A stretch of DNA of 64,000 nt from NCBI RefSeq assembly GCF_002246015.1, contig NZ_NOLJ01000001.1:978234-1042233 (forward strand), in the 5' to 3' direction. This DNA comes from Nostoc sp. 'Peltigera membranacea cyanobiont' 210A (GTDB taxonomy: Bacteria; Cyanobacteriota; Cyanobacteriia; Cyanobacteriales; Nostocaceae). The number at the start of each line of letters is the position of its first letter. Position 1 is the first letter of the stretch. The translations under genes were made by a program, and so were the position numbers. The notes below the pieces were generated by a model. That model had not been told where the DNA came from, made no database searches, and saw nothing but the letters and a program-made list of their open reading frames with translations. Shown here piece after piece: positions 42,145 to 50,325 of this stretch.

Positions 42145-43344
42145 ATGAAATTAAATTCATCAGTTCAGTTGGGTTGTGTTCTTGTTAGCAGCAGCAGTTT
42201 AGCCGCAGTCTTCATCGGTTTAAGTGGAACGAGTGCTTCTGCTCAAATCACAATTCAAAGCACTGGTACATTATCGGGTACTATCCAACTTCCCAGAAAT
42301 AATCCCAATTTCAATCAAAGGATTACTCGTGTTGATACAGACGATACGGGGACTTACTCGCGGAACTTAGGTACTAATAATAATCCTAATTACGTTCCTA
42401 TATACAAGTCAGACTATGTGCAGGTACAAACACGCTCTGATGGTAGTCTGCATTATTTTGTTGACTTTAAAGGCATTCCGATTGTCTCCTTTAATGGCGT
42501 TCTCACTTCGCCGATTCTTTCTGGCGGTGAGTTGACACCCTATAAATACCAGGGGCAATTGGCAGGAACCACATTTCAAGGAGTAGTTCAGGATGAATTT
42601 AATCTCACAAAAGCCTTATACACTGGTATTGTCACCGATCCAAACACTGGAAACCAGTATCAGGGCACTTTTGAAGTGAGTGGATATGGAGTCCGATATA
42701 GCGATCGCAATGGTAGCGCCACCCCCACAGTCTTTGATTTCAAATCCGATCTCCCAGGTTCACCAAAGGTGACATCTTTGGAAATGACTAACGCACCCCT
42801 AGCAAAAATACAAATCAAAGTACCTGCAACTGCAACTCTCATAACTCCTACACCAACTACTGGTAATGGTAGTACAACCACTCCCCCACCAGTAAGTAGC
42901 GGTGGTAGTACACCTACTCCCCCGCCAGTAATTAGTGGTGGTAGTACATCCATTCCTCCATCAGTAATTGATGGTAGTGCGATCGCTCCTGCACCCGTAG
43001 TTAGTGGTGATAGCACACCCACTCTTGCAACGATAGTTGATGGTGGAAACACATTCACTGTTACGCCAATAGTTGATGGCGGTAACACATTCACTGTTAC
43101 ACCAATAGTTGATAGTGGCGCTTCCTCGACACCTACAACGTACACATCTGGGTCTAATTCTCCATCAATTTCTACTACACCTAATATGGAATTGAGTAAC
43201 GGTAATTTCCTAGAGGTAAATCAAGTAGTTGTCAACCCTGCAACCCTTGCTCAAGCTGCTTGTTCACAGGATTCTGCCAAGAGTTGTACAATAACTTCAC
43301 CCAAACAGGCGATCGGCCCTCGTAGTCGAGTGCTACTGCGTTAG
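42145..43344 (+). CDS. secreted protein with Thr/Pro-rich tandem repeats
   Basis: A 399-residue exported protein with AAAGGAGC before the ATG. The signal peptide (residues 1-33) ends SASA. Residues about 35-225 form a Gly/Asn/Thr-rich beta-type domain (TGTLSGTIQLPRNNPNFNQR, YKYQGQLAGTTFQG). Residues about 235-335 are imperfect repeats of 10-14 residues: first GGSTPTPPPVIS types, then two nearly identical GGNTFTVTPIVD units. The C-terminus (about 345-399) has two cysteines in AACSQDSAKSCTI and ends in a basic SRVLLR. No catalytic motif. The repeat region resembles a cell-wall spacer or surface stalk. Family not recognised. Confidence 0.82.
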   Translation: MKLNSSVQLGCVLVSSSSLAAVFIGLSGTSASAQITIQSTGTLSGTIQLPRNNPNFNQRITRVDTDDTGTYSRNLGTNNNPNYVPIYKSDYVQVQTRSDGSLHYFVDFKGIPIVSFNGVLTSPILSGGELTPYKYQGQLAGTTFQGVVQDEFNLTKALYTGIVTDPNTGNQYQGTFEVSGYGVRYSDRNGSATPTVFDFKSDLPGSPKVTSLEMTNAPLAKIQIKVPATATLITPTPTTGNGSTTTPPPVSSGGSTPTPPPVISGGSTSIPPSVIDGSAIAPAPVVSGDSTPTLATIVDGGNTFTVTPIVDGGNTFTVTPIVDSGASSTPTTYTSGSNSPSISTTPNMELSNGNFLEVNQVVVNPATLAQAACSQDSAKSCTITSPKQAIGPRSRVLLR

Positions 43345-43404
43345 TTAGGGACTTTCCAATAAAAAATATCCAACTACTTCTTGTCGGGTGGGCGTCTCGC
43401 CATT

Positions 43405-43592
43405 GGTGTAAACTTAAGCCGAAAACTATGTCGGACAGGCGTTTTGCAAATCCCTCACGCCCTCATCCCCTAACCCCTTCTCCCAAGGGAGAAGGGGTAT
43501 TGAATGTCTAGCTCCCCTCTCACGGATGGGAGAGGGGCTGGGGGTGAGGGCAAAACGTTGTCACCAAGCGGGTTTCGCGTTAAATTGACGCC
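43405..43592. mobile_element. 188-bp MITE with TIR GGTGTmAAyTTAA, copy B (nested)
   Basis: Reverse-complement copy of 28758-28944, with terminal repeats GGTGTAAACTTAAGCCG and CGCGTTAAATTGACGCC. It is embedded in another palindromic element, whose left half GGGTGGGCGTCTCGCC and right half GGCGTCTCGCCCGCCC flank it. An uninterrupted relative of that outer element is at about 55514-55572. Confidence 0.88.
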
Positions 43593-44050
43593 TATGGCGT
43601 CTCGCCCGCCCTTAAGCAAAGGCTGACTTGACAAAAACTTTAGGTACTTCTGGAACTCTAGCAGGGCAAAATGAAATCAATATAATAGTTAGCACAGAGG
43701 CATACATTGCAATTAAAAAAGTCCACCATCACTTATTCGTAGCGTTTTTCTTGCTCAGACTACCTTTCGGTAGTATCTTTTACCCTGATGATTTTCTGGC
43801 TATACTAGTGACTTAAGCCGATTGATTGATAAATTTCATCCTCCAGCATAAAATACACAAAAACTCTAAATTTTGGACATAGTAGGATATATATCAGTAT
43901 GTATTTACTTCTCACTGACACAAAAATATTGTCTGATGTTGGAGTAAATTAATTTTCTTGGAGGCTACAAAAACTCGATCAATCGCTAAGGTTAACACTA
44001 ACACTACAGAGTGAATCTAGATAAATCAAATATCTTCCGAGTAAGCACCT
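43593..44050. other. intergenic region upstream of the DUF1361 gene
   Basis: About 460 bases, AT-rich after the end of the nested element. A 62-codon frame at 43628-43816 has no ribosome site and an implausible composition, so I do not call it. No hairpin or operator recognised. Confidence 0.55.
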
Positions 44051-44710
44051 ATGAAAGAAGAATTGATAGCCAGAGTCGTGCAAGTCTTGCGAATTAATAT
44101 GAGTTGGATGACTTGGAATTTATTTCTGGCTTTTATACCTTTAGCTTTGAGTGTGTGGCTATTTCGCTTTAAGCGTGGTGGCACTTGGCTTTGGTGGCTA
44201 GGATTCTTAGTTTTCTATGCTTTCTTACCAAATGCACCATATTTGTTAACCGATGTAATTCACTTGATAGATGATATCCGCACGATTCAATCGGTGTGGA
44301 TGATTACTTTAGTACTTATTCCTGTGTATTTGCTAGTAATTCTCGGTGGATTTGAAGCTTATGTAATATCGTTAATTAATTGGGGTCACTATTTACATCG
44401 CATCGGTAAGAGCCAATGGATTTGGCGCGTTGAGACGATTACACATTTTCTCTGTGCTGTTGGTGTTTATTGGGGGCGATTTTTGCGTTTCAACAGTTGG
44501 GATTTTATTACTCAACCCGATGCCGTAATAACCAAAGGGGTAGAAGAAATTCTGGGAAAACAGCCCTTGGTGATTATTGCTATCACCTTTGTGGTACTTG
44601 CAGGTTTGTACTGGATTATGAAACGAGTAACTTTGGGTTTTGTTAGGCAACCAAATAGCAGAATAGGGATAAACTCAGAACGCACAAACTCTAACACGCC
44701 GAACATTTGA
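44051..44710 (+). CDS. DUF1361 membrane protein
   Basis: A 219-residue polytopic protein with about six to seven helices. DUF1361 landmarks are visible: FYAFLPNAPYLLTDVIHL in the first half and YWGRFLRFNSWDFITQP in the second, with conserved Asp, Arg and Trp residues near membrane faces. The family is uncharacterised and occurs in Gram-positives and cyanobacteria. The C-terminal tail (about 195-219) is polar. The downstream truncated ATPase fragment is in the same frame directly after the stop, so a deletion junction may lie at or near this gene's end. Confidence 0.9.
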   Translation: MKEELIARVVQVLRINMSWMTWNLFLAFIPLALSVWLFRFKRGGTWLWWLGFLVFYAFLPNAPYLLTDVIHLIDDIRTIQSVWMITLVLIPVYLLVILGGFEAYVISLINWGHYLHRIGKSQWIWRVETITHFLCAVGVYWGRFLRFNSWDFITQPDAVITKGVEEILGKQPLVIIAITFVVLAGLYWIMKRVTLGFVRQPNSRIGINSERTNSNTPNI

Positions 44711-44737
44711 TCAAGGTGGCGATTTGGGCTTTTAAAT

Positions 44738-44923
44738 TTGGTTAGCACCCAATCTAGTTCTTTTTTGGATAATTTTGATCCTGAAGATGTGATTGCGGTA
44801 AACCGAGAGGGTAAGGAATCGCAATTTAAGCGGCTAAATTCCTTAGAATTAGAACCTTGGCTCGACGAGTACAGTCTGGGAGAAGTCTGGGAGAAAAATA
44901 TCGCCGGTGGAGGACCACATTAA
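44738..44923 (+). pseudogene. C-terminal relic of an AAA ATPase (partner of DUF4276)
   Basis: About 60 residues that look like the extreme C-terminus of an AAA-15/AAA-21-type ATPase: STQSSSFLDNFDPEDVIAVN corresponds to the block after the Walker B/switch region, and WLDEYSLGEVWEKNIAGGGP to the family's tail. No Walker A, signature or Walker B remains, and only about 30 bases separate it from the preceding DUF1361 gene, so at least 300 codons are missing. Its stop overlaps the DUF4276 start (TAATG). That coupling is normal for an intact ATPase-DUF4276 operon, so this is a decapitated system. Confidence 0.7.
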
Positions 44924-45609
44924 TGATACGCCTCTACCTATTTGCTGAAGGACAGACCGAGCAGACATTCGCCGATAACATCCTAAAACTATATCTTGCT
45001 CAATATAGTGTTTTTATGGACAAGATTATGCTGATTGCCCATGCCAGAAAAAAAGGTTATGTGCATCGCGGTGACGGTCAAAAGTACGAGCCTATGAAGG
45101 ATGACATTCTGCGCCTTCTCAAGCAGGAGAAAGGCTCTAAGGTGTTCTTTACTACTATGATTGATTTGTATGCTATTGCTCCTGATTTTCCGGGATTGGC
45201 TGAAGCTGAGAGTCTGCGCCAAAATCCTGTACAACGGGTCGAATTTCTAGAGCAACGCTTTGCAGAAGATATTAACGATTACCGATTCATCCCGTACATT
45301 CAGTTACATGAATATGAGGCATACCTTTTTGCTGATCCAACGTGCTTTGAATACCTTGATGCTAGTCGTACAAAGGAGATTGAGGCTCTCCAGGCGATCG
45401 CTAATCAATATGAAACACCTGAGTTGATCAACGACGGACAGGATACAGCTCCCAGTAAACGCATCATCGCTCAGTTTCCTGATTATGGAAGAGCAAAGTC
45501 TGCTTTTGGATCGCAGTTGGCTGAACGAATTGGACTAGAAGTAATTCGGAGCAGATGTCCCCACTTCAACACATGGCTGTCACGCCTAGAATCATTGAAT
45601 CACTCCTAA
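44923..45609 (+). CDS. DUF4276 family (Toprim-like/RloB-like) protein
   Basis: A 228-residue protein. The N-terminal strand and acidic residue IRLYLFAEGQTEQTFADNIL, the FFTTMIDLYAIAPDFPG segment and HEYEAYLFADP give the Toprim-like acidic pattern of DUF4276. TAPSKRIIAQFPDYGRAKSAFGSQLAERIGL follows. Proteins of this class are usually encoded right after an OLD/AAA-15 ATPase and are suspected nucleases in phage-defence systems such as RloAB/AbiL/PARIS-like pairs (family knowledge and inference). Here the ATPase is truncated, so the gene is probably an orphan. It ends exactly where the convergent PEP-synthase-like gene ends, with no bases between the stops. Confidence 0.88.
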   Translation: MIRLYLFAEGQTEQTFADNILKLYLAQYSVFMDKIMLIAHARKKGYVHRGDGQKYEPMKDDILRLLKQEKGSKVFFTTMIDLYAIAPDFPGLAEAESLRQNPVQRVEFLEQRFAEDINDYRFIPYIQLHEYEAYLFADPTCFEYLDASRTKEIEALQAIANQYETPELINDGQDTAPSKRIIAQFPDYGRAKSAFGSQLAERIGLEVIRSRCPHFNTWLSRLESLNHS

Positions 45610-47958
45610 CTAATGCAGTTTTCGTCGTGCTGCTGCCAAAATTATGCGTTGTTCAGCACGAGCGATCGCTTGATATGTTCGTTCGACTGCTTCCGGTTCA
45701 ACAGAAATGGAAGTAATACCCCATTCCACTAATTTATCAATAATTTCTGGATAGAGGGCTGGTGCTTGACCGCAGATTGAACATGGTATACCAGCACTTC
45801 TAGCCATTTGGATCAGTTGAGCGATCGCACCCATAACTGCTGGATGACGTTCATTAAATACTTTTGCTAGCTGTCCTTGTTCTCGATCCACTCCTAGCAA
45901 TAATTGGGTCAGGTCATTTGTACCAATAGAAATTCCGGCTACACCTGCTTTCACATATTCTGGTAATAAAAACAGTACACTTGGCACTTCTGCCATCATC
46001 CACAATTGAAACTGCGCTACCTCGGTTAAAAAAGCTTGCTCAACTTTGCGACGGCAAAAGACAAATTCTTCTACAGTCCGCACAAAGGGTAACAGTAGAT
46101 TGACATTGGTGTAGCCAGCTTCCTGTACACTCGCCAAAGCTTTCAGTTCCAACTCAAATACTGCGGGATTTCGTAAACAGCTAAAGGTGCCGCGTTCACC
46201 TAACATCGACTGGGGCGAAGATTCTAAACTATCACGCAATGATGGTAAATCTTGCGATCGCCAATCTAAAGAACGATAAAAAACTGGTCTTGGTGCAAAG
46301 GCACGAGCAAATTGCATAATCTGCTCAGACCATAACTCTAACAATTCTGCCTGACGCCCGCTTAAAATCCAACTATTGGGATGTTGCCCGTTCAATATAT
46401 TTAGTACCATCAATTCGGAACGCAACAATCCCACTCCATCCACAGGCAGGTTTTGCACTTGTTCTATTAAAGTGGATTGACTCAAGTTAACCAGCAGTTG
46501 GGTAGCAATCATAGGTAGATGAGACGTAACAGCAGGATGAGACGCTTTCGGGTTGGGGTAATGTGAGGAAAGAAGATTTTCTTCTCTTCCTCTCTCCATC
46601 TCCTCCTTTGAGTCTCCTTTGATGCGATAAACTTCTCCTCTGTCGCCATCAAGCAGCAATCGTTCGCCAGTTTGGATTAAAGTTGTGGCCGATGTTGCGT
46701 TGACTACTGCTGTTATACCTAATTCTCTAGCTAGAATTGCCGCGTGACTGGTTAATCCCCCTTGTTCTGTGATAATGCCAGCAACTTGTTGCAATAATGG
46801 CAACCAATCAGGTGTAATCGTTGGTACTACTAAAATTACTCCCTTCGGTAATTGTTCGGGTTTCTGTTGCGAATTAATAATTACCAGGGCAGTGGCTACA
46901 ACCCGTCCCCCGGCTGCTCCTAGTCCCCGAATGAAGTGTGTGTGGGAAATTGATTGGGAAGGACTCACTTGTGTGATGTAGAGCTTGCCAGATGTAGGTT
47001 GCTCGGCGATAGTCCATTTAATGGTAAAGGTTTTACCTAGTTCGCTTACCAGTTGAGTTCCCAGAGCAATTATTTGTTGCAAGTATTCTTCTTGTAAAGA
47101 GTACTGTTTTTGTTGCGCTTCTGGAAGTAGATAGGTAATCAGACAGGTATGATCTGGTGTTAACGCTGAGTTCGGCAAGGGTTGCGAAAAAACTTTAGGC
47201 GCTGCATCATCAACGCCATAAGCCAGCATTTTATTGCCCAGTTGTTGCTCAAGCACAACCCCAGTTTCCGGTTGAATGTAATAAACATCTGGCTGTACTT
47301 CGCCTTGAGCTATCGCAATTCCTAATCCCCAAGTAGCCTCAATTTCCCACCCAGAGGAATTGGTTGTGAGCGAGCCACTAGCGATCGCATTTCCAACAGG
47401 TTGCACCAAAACTGCGAGATTAATTTGTTGCAGATTAATTCCTAAGTGCTGCCAATATAATAGACTCCGGGCCCGAAATATTTGACTCCAGGTACGCTTT
47501 AGAGCCAGTGCGATCGCTTCCGGTTCGCACTGGCAAAATACTGACTCCAGTAAACCCGATATATTGTTGTTTATACCTGGAGTAGCAGTTGATACTGTCA
47601 AAGAAGGTCGAAGAATCAAACAGCTAGTTTGCCATTCCTTAGCGGCTTGGAAAATTGGACTCACCCACTCCTGGGTTACAGTCGCACTCAGAATTTCTTG
47701 GCGCAAGCGACTAGCCACCTGCTGAAGTTGACGCCAATTAGTGACATCCAGGTGTAGCGAAGAATGGGGTAAGTCAGCTACTAATGATTCTGAACTATTG
47801 AGATTTTCGAGAAATTGCCGCAAAATTTCTGCCGAAACTACAAAACCAGGCATCACCGGATAGCCACGCTGGATAATTTTGCTCAAGTAAAAGGCTTTGT
47901 CACCTACTTTGGCACGGTCTTGTAGTTTAATTTGATCTAGCCAGTAGAGTTTATTCAC
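45610..47958 (-). CDS. PEP-synthase-like (PEP-utilising) enzyme, divergent
   Basis: A 782-residue protein with the PpsA layout: an N-terminal ATP-grasp-like domain (VGDKAFYLSKIIQRGYPVMPGFVV), the swivelling phosphohistidine domain (GGLTSHAAILARELGITAVV, about 400) and a C-terminal PEP/pyruvate barrel (GVGLLRSEL, GERGTFSCLR, SICGQAPALYP, ISIGTNDLTQLLLGVDRE). The ATP-grasp segment is degenerate. The usual VRSSA.AEDLP..SFAG reads ILRPSLTVSTATPGINNNIS, so ATP-dependent phosphorylation is doubtful. A Glu/Ser-rich linker (about 448-485) is unusual. It may be a regulatory paralogue of PpsA. GTG start at 47958. Confidence 0.88.
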   Translation of the reverse strand: MNKLYWLDQIKLQDRAKVGDKAFYLSKIIQRGYPVMPGFVVSAEILRQFLENLNSSESLVADLPHSSLHLDVTNWRQLQQVASRLRQEILSATVTQEWVSPIFQAAKEWQTSCLILRPSLTVSTATPGINNNISGLLESVFCQCEPEAIALALKRTWSQIFRARSLLYWQHLGINLQQINLAVLVQPVGNAIASGSLTTNSSGWEIEATWGLGIAIAQGEVQPDVYYIQPETGVVLEQQLGNKMLAYGVDDAAPKVFSQPLPNSALTPDHTCLITYLLPEAQQKQYSLQEEYLQQIIALGTQLVSELGKTFTIKWTIAEQPTSGKLYITQVSPSQSISHTHFIRGLGAAGGRVVATALVIINSQQKPEQLPKGVILVVPTITPDWLPLLQQVAGIITEQGGLTSHAAILARELGITAVVNATSATTLIQTGERLLLDGDRGEVYRIKGDSKEEMERGREENLLSSHYPNPKASHPAVTSHLPMIATQLLVNLSQSTLIEQVQNLPVDGVGLLRSELMVLNILNGQHPNSWILSGRQAELLELWSEQIMQFARAFAPRPVFYRSLDWRSQDLPSLRDSLESSPQSMLGERGTFSCLRNPAVFELELKALASVQEAGYTNVNLLLPFVRTVEEFVFCRRKVEQAFLTEVAQFQLWMMAEVPSVLFLLPEYVKAGVAGISIGTNDLTQLLLGVDREQGQLAKVFNERHPAVMGAIAQLIQMARSAGIPCSICGQAPALYPEIIDKLVEWGITSISVEPEAVERTYQAIARAEQRIILAAARRKLH

Positions 47959-48587
47959 TCAATTTGTTAGTTGTCTATTTGTAGCCACAGCCATTTCTTT
48001 TTGGTATGTTATCAGGTTAATCCACTGACTTCTGAATAAAAAGTACTCAGGACTGACAGCAGAATTCAGAATTCAGAATTTAGGAGTCAGAAGTAAAACA
48101 GGCTTTATACCTGGCTTTGAGACGAATCATCGTGTACTTCCGTAACTTGAAATACGCTGTATAGCTGATTTGATCTACTTATACATGGTCGGATCATATT
48201 TAATTGTTGAGTATATAGGTTAAATCTAACAATTTAAGGTATAATTTTGTGGCTCAGTCATTTTAAATAGTCAAACAACTATTTAATAAACTTAAAATTC
48301 ATGTAGTTTGCCAAAATGACGATCGTTGCCACAATTTAACAATGCAAATCTCCATTTATTGACCAGAATAATATTATCTTGTTGAAAAATAATCCTAATA
48401 ATGGAAAATATTAATTCTCCGTTTCAAAACTATTGCTGAATTGATAGATTCCAATATGAGATAGACTATTGCACTACACCCATTGGATCAAACTCCATTA
48501 ATAAAACATTAGAATAGTTTTGTACTATTTTTATAAAAATATTACGATTTAACCTAGTATATAGAATTCTCCATATCAGACTAAACA
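47959..48587. other. divergent intergenic region upstream of the MgtC gene
   Basis: About 630 AT-rich bases. Three tandem heptamers (AGAATTC) occur at about 48061-48082. The rest lacks repeat elements. A long untranslated leader before an MgtC-type gene would be expected to hold Mg-responsive control, but I could not identify a defined structure by eye. Confidence 0.5.
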
Positions 48588-49058
48588 TTGTCAAACACTT
48601 ACTACCTTGCAACTAATGATTGGCTGAATATCAGCTTCCGGCTATGTATTGCATTGCTTATTGGAGCAATCATCGGCTTAGAACGTCAAATTAGGCGCAA
48701 GCCAGCTGGTTTAAGAACTCACATGCTGGTGAGTTTAGGTTCAGCCTTATTTACCTTGATAATCATGCAAACAGGAGGACTGCAATCTAGTCCTGATGCA
48801 CTTAGCCGCGTGATTCAAGGGATTGCAACTGGTATAGGATTTCTCGGTGCTGGAGAAATTGTGCGCCAATCTTCCCAAGAGTCACAGCAACTTGAAATTC
48901 ACGGACTCACCTCAGCAGCGGCTATTTGGGTTTCGTCTGCATTGGGAATTGCTGCTGGCTGTGGTTTATGGCAGTTAGGATTAATCAGTGCTATGCTGAC
49001 TTTTTTGGTGCTCAACGTTTTTAAAAGGTTTGAAAAACATCCCAAAAAATCAGAGTAG
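48588..49058 (+). CDS. mgtC: MgtC/SapB family membrane protein
   Basis: A 156-residue protein with four hydrophobic segments. Family motifs are clear: LLIGAIIGLERQIRRKPAGLRTHMLVSLGSALFTL and GIGFLGAGEIVRQ, followed by GLTSAAAIWVSSALGIAAGCG. MgtC-like proteins help cells cope with low Mg2+ and can modulate ATP synthase. The C-terminal ACT-like domain of longer MgtC proteins is missing, so this is the short SapB-like form. TTG start at 48588 because no ATG is available before the first helix. Confidence 0.94.
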   Translation: MSNTYYLATNDWLNISFRLCIALLIGAIIGLERQIRRKPAGLRTHMLVSLGSALFTLIIMQTGGLQSSPDALSRVIQGIATGIGFLGAGEIVRQSSQESQQLEIHGLTSAAAIWVSSALGIAAGCGLWQLGLISAMLTFLVLNVFKRFEKHPKKSE

Positions 49059-49120
49059 AGGCATCCAGATGCACGTTATAAATCCCTGGATGAAAATGCC
49101 TTTAAATAAATTTTTAATTT

Positions 49121-50242
49121 TTAATTTTTAATTGTTAACTCTCCTGCTTTCACCAAAATAATTTGGGATGACTTCAACCATTGGGAATCAAAGGAACCCA
49201 AGTGAGTGGTAGTAATCAGGGTTTGAAAGCGGTCTTGAATGGCATCAAGCAATTGATTTTGGCGGGATAAATCTAGTTCGGCAAGAACATCATCTAGTAA
49301 TAGTAATGGTGACTCTTTGACGACTTCTTCAATTAATTGTAATTCGGCTAATTTTAAGGCTAGAACCAGGGTTCGTTGTTGACCTTGAGAACCATATTGG
49401 CGAGCGGGTGTCTGGTTAATAGTTAATTCTATTTCGTCTCGATGCGGGCCGACAAGGGTTGTGCCTTGGTGCATTTCAGCAACGGCTCGCTGCTGAATTT
49501 TTGCTAAAAAAGCTTGCTGTACTTCTTCTGGATGGTTATCCTCTAAAGGAATATTCGGGATGTACTTGATTTGCAGAACTTCTGTACTGCCGCTGATATT
49601 GCCGTGCCAGGTGGTAGCAATGGGAGCTAATCTTTGGATAGCGCGATCGCGTCGTCTAATTACTCTAGTTCCTGTGGTCGCTAACTGTGCATCCCACACC
49701 GCTAGTTCTGATTGCTCTGTATCCAGTGCTAAGTCTTGAGTTTTTTTTAAAAAGGCATTGCGCTGGCGTAACACATGGTTATACTGCTGCAAAATGTGAG
49801 CATAAACTGGTTCCAGTTGAATTAAAAGTGTATCTAGCCAGTTGCGGCGACCTTCCGGGCCGCCGCGTACTAGTTCTAAATCTAAGCTGGAAAATTGGAC
49901 TGCATTGAGAACACCGAGAAAGTCCATTTGACGGCGGATCGATTCGCCATTGAGAGCAACGCTACGGCGACCATTGCGGCGCAGGGTTAAGGTCAGGTCA
50001 CTAACACCTGTTTGTCGTTCAAGGGTGGCATCAATTTGGGCTATGGCTTCCCCTTCTTGAACCAAATCGCGATCGCGGGTCATGCGGTGCGATCGCAATG
50101 TCGCCAGCAACTCCACCGCCTCCAACAAATTTGACTTTCCCTGAGCATTATTACCTACCAAAATTGTTTTGGCAGCGGTAAACTCAACCTTTTGGTCTTG
50201 ATAATTGCGAAATTGTCGGAGGTTTAGAGTTTTTAGGTACAT
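49121..50242 (-). CDS. recF: DNA repair protein RecF
   Basis: A 373-residue SMC-like ATPase. It begins MYLKTLNLRQFRNYQDQKVE with Walker A GNNAQGKSNLLEA. The ABC-type signature is YGSQGQQRTLVLALKLAEL and Walker B LLLLDDVLAELD, with the D-loop following. It helps load RecA at gapped DNA with RecO and RecR. In cyanobacteria recF is often away from dnaA/dnaN, as here. The 5' end of the gene is next to a heptamer STRR that separates it from the co-directional P-type ATPase. Confidence 0.97.
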   Translation of the reverse strand: MYLKTLNLRQFRNYQDQKVEFTAAKTILVGNNAQGKSNLLEAVELLATLRSHRMTRDRDLVQEGEAIAQIDATLERQTGVSDLTLTLRRNGRRSVALNGESIRRQMDFLGVLNAVQFSSLDLELVRGGPEGRRNWLDTLLIQLEPVYAHILQQYNHVLRQRNAFLKKTQDLALDTEQSELAVWDAQLATTGTRVIRRRDRAIQRLAPIATTWHGNISGSTEVLQIKYIPNIPLEDNHPEEVQQAFLAKIQQRAVAEMHQGTTLVGPHRDEIELTINQTPARQYGSQGQQRTLVLALKLAELQLIEEVVKESPLLLLDDVLAELDLSRQNQLLDAIQDRFQTLITTTHLGSFDSQWLKSSQIILVKAGELTIKN

Positions 50243-50269
50243 AAGTTCAATTTTGGATTTTAAATTTTA

Positions 50270-50318
50270 GATTTTGGATTGAAGATAAATCTAAAATCTA
50301 AAATCTAAAATCTAAAAT
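50270..50318. repeat. heptanucleotide STRR (AAAATCT)
   Basis: Heptamers AAAATCT repeated about four times, preceded by the complementary words AGATTTTGG/TTTTAGA at 50254-50280. They can pair to form a hairpin. It lies between the P-ATPase stop and the recF start on the same strand. Confidence 0.85.
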
Positions 50319-50325
50319 TTCCTTT

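Noticed and set aside
43628..43816. 62-codon plus-strand frame
   Set aside because: No ribosome site and atypical composition; it starts beside a decayed repeat.
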